Shown in pieces: positions 60,131 through 64,000 of a stretch of 64,000 nt of DNA; position 1 is the stretch's first letter; the number at the start of each line of letters is the position of its first letter. This DNA is from Flagellimonas pacifica (GTDB lineage: Bacteria > Bacteroidota > Bacteroidia > Flavobacteriales > Flavobacteriaceae): NCBI RefSeq assembly GCF_900215465.1, contig NZ_OBEH01000002.1, positions 494,937 to 558,936 of the forward strand, given 5' to 3'. Under the pieces are notes generated by a model. It was not told where the DNA came from. It worked only from the letters and a program-made list of their open reading frames with translations, and searched no databases. A program made the position numbers and the translations under genes.

Positions 60131-60943
60131 TTACTCTTCTGTAATTTCTTGACCTTTTTTCTTGTTCTTTTGCATTCTGAGGTCAAAAAACTCAACCATC
60201 AATGAGAATGAAATGGCAAAATAGAGATATCCTTTAGGAATGGCACCTACCTCATTGTCAAATACAACCAAATGAGATAGATGTGCAGCTTCGGCAATCA
60301 ACATAAAGCCGATTAGGATAAGAAAAGATAATCCCAATACTTGAACGGAAGGATGTCTGTTTACAAATTCTCCAACAGGGTTTGCGAACAACATCATAAT
60401 AACTACAGAGATTACCACGGCAGTGACCATTAAGACCAAAGCATCCATTGGATTGGGTGAGATGCCATTGGTCATCCCTATGGCTGTTAAAATAGAGTCA
60501 AAAGAAAAGACAATATTTATTACTGTAATTTGAACTATTGCGTTAGTCAATGAAGAAGATCGTGATTTAGTCACTTCTCGTTCGTCATGCCCTCGGTCCT
60601 CAATTTTTTCGTGGATTTCCTTGGTGCTTTTATATAAAAGAAAAAGACCGCCCAAGAATAGAATAACAGCCTGCCAACTAATGCCTCCAGTAACCCAGGA
60701 TTCATCCAGTACTAAAAATGGTTTCTTCATTTTGGTTAGCCAAGTTATTCCAAAAAGAAGAAGGATTCTCATTGCCATGGCGAGCACCAATCCAAGATTG
60801 GTGGCTTTTCTTCTATCCTTTTTTTCTAGTTTCCCCGCTGCAATGGAAATAAATATGATGTTATCTATTCCTAATATGATTTCCAAAAACGTCAGAGTCA
60901 GCAATGCCATCCAGGCATCAGGGCTGGTAAAAATTTCAAACAT
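60131..60943 (-). CDS. TerC family membrane protein
   Basis: The 270-aa protein has seven or more membrane helices and the family blocks FLEIILGIDNIIFISIAAGKL and NIVFSFDSILTAIGM, each with conserved acidic residues in a hydrophobic setting, as in TerC/Alx metal-export proteins. Manganese handling is described for family members; this protein's metal is not known. It starts 2 bp after the small lipoprotein gene, so the two are co-transcribed. Confidence 0.92.
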   Translation of the reverse strand: MFEIFTSPDAWMALLTLTFLEIILGIDNIIFISIAAGKLEKKDRRKATNLGLVLAMAMRILLLFGITWLTKMKKPFLVLDESWVTGGISWQAVILFLGGLFLLYKSTKEIHEKIEDRGHDEREVTKSRSSSLTNAIVQITVINIVFSFDSILTAIGMTNGISPNPMDALVLMVTAVVISVVIMMLFANPVGEFVNRHPSVQVLGLSFLILIGFMLIAEAAHLSHLVVFDNEVGAIPKGYLYFAISFSLMVEFFDLRMQKNKKKGQEITEE

Positions 60944-60945
60944 GG

Positions 60946-61323
60946 TTAGTGTATTTTGAAAGCAGTTCCTTTAAATTTCTGTTTATCGCCTATGGCGTTG
61001 TATTCAAATGTATAAGAAGAATCCGTAGTTGTCAATATTTTTATGTGAATTGATTTTTCTTCAGCCTTGCTTTTTGGGTTCTTATTCTTTAAAATGTATT
61101 CACAATCATTGATCCATCGTATGGAAGAGGTGTCTTGCTTGCCTTCAAAAAAATCTACTTCCGTGTCCATTGTTCTTTTAAAAGTAGTCGTTTTTTCTTC
61201 CCCGTCTATAATTGATGTAAATGAAAACTCTCCAGTTTTAAAATTGCTACAACTGCGTTGAGGAGGTTCGTGGCATCCAAAAAAAACAAATACCAGAAAG
61301 ATAAAGAGTAGTGGTTTTAACAT
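60946..61323 (-). CDS. Small lipoprotein of unknown function
   Basis: The 125-aa protein has lipobox VFFGC (Cys17, after a hydrophobic signal) and a beta-rich body: RSCSNFKTGEFSFTSIIDGE, TSSIRWINDCEYILKNKNPK, SYTFEYNAIGDKQKFKG. Two further Cys (in RSCSNF and NDCEYI) may form a disulfide. It is a conserved flavobacterial lipoprotein; I recall similar proteins beside topoisomerase genes, so labels borrowed from parC in databases should be treated with care. Followed at 2 bp by terC. Confidence 0.8.
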   Translation of the reverse strand: MLKPLLFIFLVFVFFGCHEPPQRSCSNFKTGEFSFTSIIDGEEKTTTFKRTMDTEVDFFEGKQDTSSIRWINDCEYILKNKNPKSKAEEKSIHIKILTTTDSSYTFEYNAIGDKQKFKGTAFKIH

Positions 61324-61368
61324 GATTACAAAGTAAAGAGAAAGTAATGAAGTAACTAAACAAGCTTA

Positions 61369-61764
61369 CTATTTTTTTGCATCAAAAGAATCAAAGGTTC
61401 CATCAGTATAAAAAATCACGATTCTTATAGGTTCCTTTACTGTGGAAGATTTTGGCACTTGTTGAGGAACATCCTCGTATGAAGAACCTGCTCCTGTATT
61501 GGTTGTATTTGAACTAGCGGCAGGGGAGCGGTCCGGATTTTCTTTAGATGGAAATTCCCCTTTTCCATTTAATAGCCAATAAAGATTAACTTCAGGATAG
61601 GTATGAATCACTTTAAGAACAAAATCCAAGCTTGGTTTGTTTCTTCCATTAAGTAAGTGGGAAATGCTTGAGCGCTGCACACCAATCTTATCCGCAAAGG
61701 AAGATACACTGAGGTCATAGTGCTTAATGATGGTTCGGATTCGTTGTATCACATCTTCGTTCAC
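61369..61764 (-). CDS. XRE-family helix-turn-helix regulator
   Basis: The 131-aa protein opens with a Cro/XRE helix-turn-helix (~5-62: LSVSSFADKIGVQRSSISHLLNGRNKPSLDFVLKVI split here into two helices), followed by NLYWLLNGKGEFP. A disordered Ser/Asn/Thr/Pro-rich linker (~70-108) joins it to a short C-terminal beta-strand tail (EPIRIVIFYTDGTFDSF). It likely binds DNA as a dimer; the targets, including possible autoregulation of the 299-bp divergent region, are unknown. Confidence 0.9.
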   Translation of the reverse strand: MNEDVIQRIRTIIKHYDLSVSSFADKIGVQRSSISHLLNGRNKPSLDFVLKVIHTYPEVNLYWLLNGKGEFPSKENPDRSPAASSNTTNTGAGSSYEDVPQQVPKSSTVKEPIRIVIFYTDGTFDSFDAKK

Positions 61765-62009
61765 AATTGTACGAAATATTGAGTAAAGGTAATGATTGTA
61801 GTTGCCTAAAACAAAACAATAAGCATCATTATAAAGATAAAAAATTGAATTAATTAGTTAAATAAGAATTCATAACATTCTGTTTTATAGAATATTAAAT
61901 TTAAACCATAAATTTTATAAATTGACAGGATGGAAATTGGTGCATTTGTGAACAATGCTAGTCAAAATTGATTACAATTGTATGCTGTTGCAATACAATT
62001 TTGATGACA

Positions 62010-62037
62010 TTTGTAACAATCAGATGATTTACTTTTG
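62010..62037 (+). promoter_or_regulatory. Promoter of the M14 peptidase gene
   Basis: TTTG (62010-62013) and TACTTTTG (62030-62037) are separated by 16 bp, near the Bacteroidota TTG-N17-23-TAnnTTTG pattern. The start codon lies 27 bp downstream. It sits in the AT-rich 299-bp region that diverges towards the XRE regulator gene, in which no other structure stood out. Confidence 0.55.
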
Positions 62038-62063
62038 TAACCTTCAACTCTAGTGGGATTATA

Positions 62064-63173
62064 ATGATTGATTATTTGGCGGTAAAGGAGGAATCTGTTT
62101 TTGGTAGATATGTTACCTGTGAAACTCTTAAAACCGTTTGGCTGACACGGCTTCCAAATTCTTGCGTTAAAGATGTTGGGTATTCAGTTAATGGTGAAAC
62201 AATTTTCTCTATTAGCGTTGGAAGTGGAGAGAATCGTATTTTAATGTGGTCCCAAATGCATGGAAATGAATCCACGACTACAAAAGCTGTTTTGGATTTG
62301 ATCAATTTTTTAAACTCGGATAATTCATTTGCAACTGAGATTCTGGAAAACTGCTCACTTTTAATTGTTCCGATTCTAAATCCAGATGGAGCAAAAAATT
62401 ACACCAGGGTAAATGCAAGTGAAATTGATTTGAATAGGGATGCCAAACAATTGACTCAGCCAGAAAGTAAAATTTTAAGAAAGCTTTTTGCGGATTTCAA
62501 ACCTAACTTCTGTTTTAATCTTCACGATCAGCGCACACTTTTTAGTGCAGGAAATACCAACAAACCAGCAACAGTCGCCTTTTTATCTCCAGCAAGTGAT
62601 GAAAGTCGCAAGCTTACACCCGTCAGGGAAAAGGCGATGAAGTTGATTGTTGCAATGAACAAAAAACTACAAACTCTAATTCCGGGTCAAGTGGGGAGGT
62701 ATGACGATGGCTTTAATGACAACTGTGTTGGTGACTCCTTCCAAATGGCCGGTGTTCCTACCATACTTTTTGAGGCTGGACATTTTCCAGATGATTATAA
62801 TAGGGAAAGAACAAGGGAGTTGGTTTTTTATGCGCTTATTGAAAGCCTTGGAGTTGTTGCACAAAATCAAGTTGAAGATTTTAAAACTGAAGATTATTTT
62901 AAAATTCCTGAAAACCAGAAGCTTTTTTATGATATCCTAGTTAGGAATTCACAGATAGTAAATACAGAGCTTAACGAAGAAACTTGCATTGGTATACGTT
63001 TTAAAGAGGTTTTAAAGGATGACTCTATTTCATTTGAGCCGGAAGTTGCCGACATTGGTTTGTTAAAAGGATATTATGGTCATAAAACCTATGATTGTTT
63101 ACAACAAAAAGACTTAAAGCTTCTATCTTCCCAGGCAAACATACTTCAACTTATAAAAAATATTGAAGCATAA
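62064..63173 (+). CDS. M14 family zinc carboxypeptidase (succinylglutamate desuccinylase-like)
   Basis: The 369-aa protein has the M14 zinc site: H-G-N-E in SQMHGNESTTTK (His and Glu), VPILNPDGAKNYTR with the substrate Asn/Arg neighbours, DLNRDA, and the third His in FNLHDQRTLF. The general-base Glu is in ILFEAGHFPDD. No signal peptide, so cytoplasmic. It could remove a C-terminal residue or hydrolyse an amide; the substrate is unknown. Followed by the Lrp regulator gene at ~100 bp, both on the plus strand. Confidence 0.85.
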   Translation: MIDYLAVKEESVFGRYVTCETLKTVWLTRLPNSCVKDVGYSVNGETIFSISVGSGENRILMWSQMHGNESTTTKAVLDLINFLNSDNSFATEILENCSLLIVPILNPDGAKNYTRVNASEIDLNRDAKQLTQPESKILRKLFADFKPNFCFNLHDQRTLFSAGNTNKPATVAFLSPASDESRKLTPVREKAMKLIVAMNKKLQTLIPGQVGRYDDGFNDNCVGDSFQMAGVPTILFEAGHFPDDYNRERTRELVFYALIESLGVVAQNQVEDFKTEDYFKIPENQKLFYDILVRNSQIVNTELNEETCIGIRFKEVLKDDSISFEPEVADIGLLKGYYGHKTYDCLQQKDLKLLSSQANILQLIKNIEA

Positions 63174-63248
63174 AAAGACAATTTCATCAAATTGTTACAT
63201 TTTATTTAAAAAAAATGCTTTTTTATTACGTATAATTTCTTAATTAAC

Positions 63249-63256
63249 TAATTTTG
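63249..63256 (+). promoter_or_regulatory. Putative -7 element of the Lrp-type regulator gene
   Basis: TAATTTTG fits TAnnTTTG, 18 bp ahead of the Lrp-like gene start (63274). The -33 region is AT-rich without a good TTG. Confidence 0.4.
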
Positions 63257-63273
63257 TTGAAAATATTAGCACA

Positions 63274-63753
63274 ATGAGCAAAGTAAAATTAGACGAAATC
63301 GATCACCAGATATTAGACATGTTAATTGATAATACCCGTACGCCTTTTACGGATATTGCCAAAAAATTGTTGATTTCTGCGGGTACTGTTCATGTTAGGG
63401 TTAAAAAGATGGAAGAATCTGGTATCATTAAAGGTTCTTCGTTAACACTGGACTATGTTAAATTAGGATATTCCTTCATCGCTTATGTAGGTATCTTTTT
63501 GGAAAAAACACATCAGACCAAGTTTGTTTTGGAACGATTAAATCAAATTCCATACGTTACGGTTGCTCATATCACAACAGGTAAGTTTAATATTTTCTGT
63601 AAAATTAGGGCTAAGGACACTACCCATGCCAAGAATATTATCTTTAAAATTGATGATATTGATGGTATCAGTAGGACGGAGACTATGATATCTTTGGAGG
63701 AAAGCATCAATGATAAAAAACGTTTGATGCACACAATTTTCAACGAGCTTTAA
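63274..63753 (+). CDS. Lrp/AsnC family transcriptional regulator
   Basis: The 159-aa protein has the N-terminal winged HTH (~5-65, DEIDHQILDMLIDNTRTPFTDIAKKL...GTVHVRVKKMEESGIIKG) and a C-terminal RAM effector-binding domain (~70-150). Lrp-type proteins bind amino acids and form octamers on DNA. The effector cannot be read from sequence. It is followed by the start of a DinB-family gene after 19 bp. Confidence 0.95.
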   Translation: MSKVKLDEIDHQILDMLIDNTRTPFTDIAKKLLISAGTVHVRVKKMEESGIIKGSSLTLDYVKLGYSFIAYVGIFLEKTHQTKFVLERLNQIPYVTVAHITTGKFNIFCKIRAKDTTHAKNIIFKIDDIDGISRTETMISLEESINDKKRLMHTIFNEL

Positions 63754-63772
63754 TATATTCTCCAAATTAAGT

Positions 63773-64000
63773 ATGCTTGTTTCTGATCTTTCCGCATCGG
63801 AGTACGCTCCTTTTTACCACAACTACATTCTGTCGGTTGGGGAAAATGACTTAATTACTGAATTGGGAAATGGGAAAGATGAGTTTATCTCTTTCCTTGA
63901 GAATATCTCGAAAGATAAATTATCGTATGCGTATGCCGAAGGTAAATGGACTTTGGCAGAACTTATTTTACATGTTATTGATGCTGAACGGGTATTTCAG
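63773..64000 (+). CDS. DinB-family protein, N-terminal part (3' end outside window)
   Basis: Frame open from the ATG at 63773 to the window end, 76 codons visible. The sequence (MLVSDLSASEYAPFYHNYIL; LSYAYAEGKWTLAELILHVI) matches the start of DinB/YfiT-type four-helix proteins, whose GKWTLAELILHVIDAERVF supplies a first metal-binding His. Members are metal-dependent transferases or damage-inducible proteins of mostly unknown substrate. It follows the Lrp regulator gene by 19 bp. Confidence 0.8.
   Translation, partial: MLVSDLSASEYAPFYHNYILSVGENDLITELGNGKDEFISFLENISKDKLSYAYAEGKWTLAELILHVIDAERVFQ

Noticed and set aside
1..64000. CRISPR arrays, tRNA or rRNA genes, insertion sequences, prophage or integrase genes
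   Set aside because: No regular spacer-repeat series, cloverleaf-like segments, rRNA-like sequence or transposase/integrase motifs were recognised on either strand; a dedicated search could still find a degraded element.

Overview
The window is a ~64 kb piece of a chromosome from a member of the Flavobacteriaceae (phylum Bacteroidota). The evidence is low G+C content, intergenic TAnnTTTG promoter elements, very few Shine-Dalgarno sequences, a type IX secretion type-B sorting tail, a PorP/SprF protein, and several flavobacterial families (TIGR02757, DUF937, flavobacterial acyl-CoA reductase). Genus is not determined; a marine relative of Maribacter/Muricauda/Zobellia is my inference. No rRNA, tRNA, CRISPR array, transposase, integrase or prophage was seen. 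Two genes run off the ends: a Wzx-like flippase on the left and a DinB-family protein on the right.

Layout. 0-2 kb: end of a polysaccharide flippase and a secreted, extremely Arg/Ser/Tyr-rich repeat protein. 2-10.3 kb: a surface module made of a 12-repeat type-B T9SS adhesin, a PorP/SprF outer-membrane protein and an OmpA/TPR/PD40 protein, packed almost without gaps. 10.7-18.5 kb: DNA repair (uvrA, nth), an ECF-type sigma factor with a 47-aa satellite protein, a Bcp peroxiredoxin, a conserved 487-aa protein of unknown function and a metallo-beta-lactamase-fold hydrolase with a coiled-coil membrane protein. 18.7-20 kb: an esterase-like protein lacking its nucleophile, followed by a nested inverted-repeat element. 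20-24.2 kb: a coupled operon of a BatA/VWA membrane protein, a dihydroorotase homologue without its metal-binding HxH, a small membrane protein and a carboxylesterase. 24.3-37.2 kb: an accessory sugar/cell-surface region with a glycosyltransferase, PD40 protein, SGNH hydrolase, GH2 beta-galactosidase-type enzyme, DUF5009 membrane protein, AhpD-like protein, S10 carboxypeptidase, aldo/keto reductase and a Tat-exported Gfo/Idh/MocA oxidoreductase.

37.2-40.3 kb: housekeeping (TIGR02757, LolD-type ATPase, msrA, folE). 40.5-44.2 kb: a probable metal-uptake operon, with a ZnuD-like TonB receptor, a periplasmic lipoprotein and two small exported His/CxxC proteins at either end. 44.3-48.5 kb: envelope proteins, including a cadherin/BspA-like (DUF285) lipoprotein and a DUF937 protein. 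48.6-53 kb: serA, serC, acyl-CoA reductase, a 2x[4Fe-4S] ferredoxin and an arginase-family enzyme. 53-59.1 kb: ychF and the topoisomerase IV pair parE-parC. 59.2-64 kb: sterol desaturase-like protein, TerC, a small lipoprotein, an XRE regulator, an M14 peptidase, an Lrp/AsnC regulator and the start of a DinB-family gene.

The most promising leads are the metal-type TonB operon with paired small Cys/His proteins, the pseudoenzymes (esterase-like E142 and the dihydroorotase-like protein), the cysteine-free endonuclease III, the sigma-factor satellite peptide, and several unexplained inverted repeats (10335-10366, 19847-19981, 44783-44815). Family assignments come from reading the translations and recalled family signatures; no database search was run.
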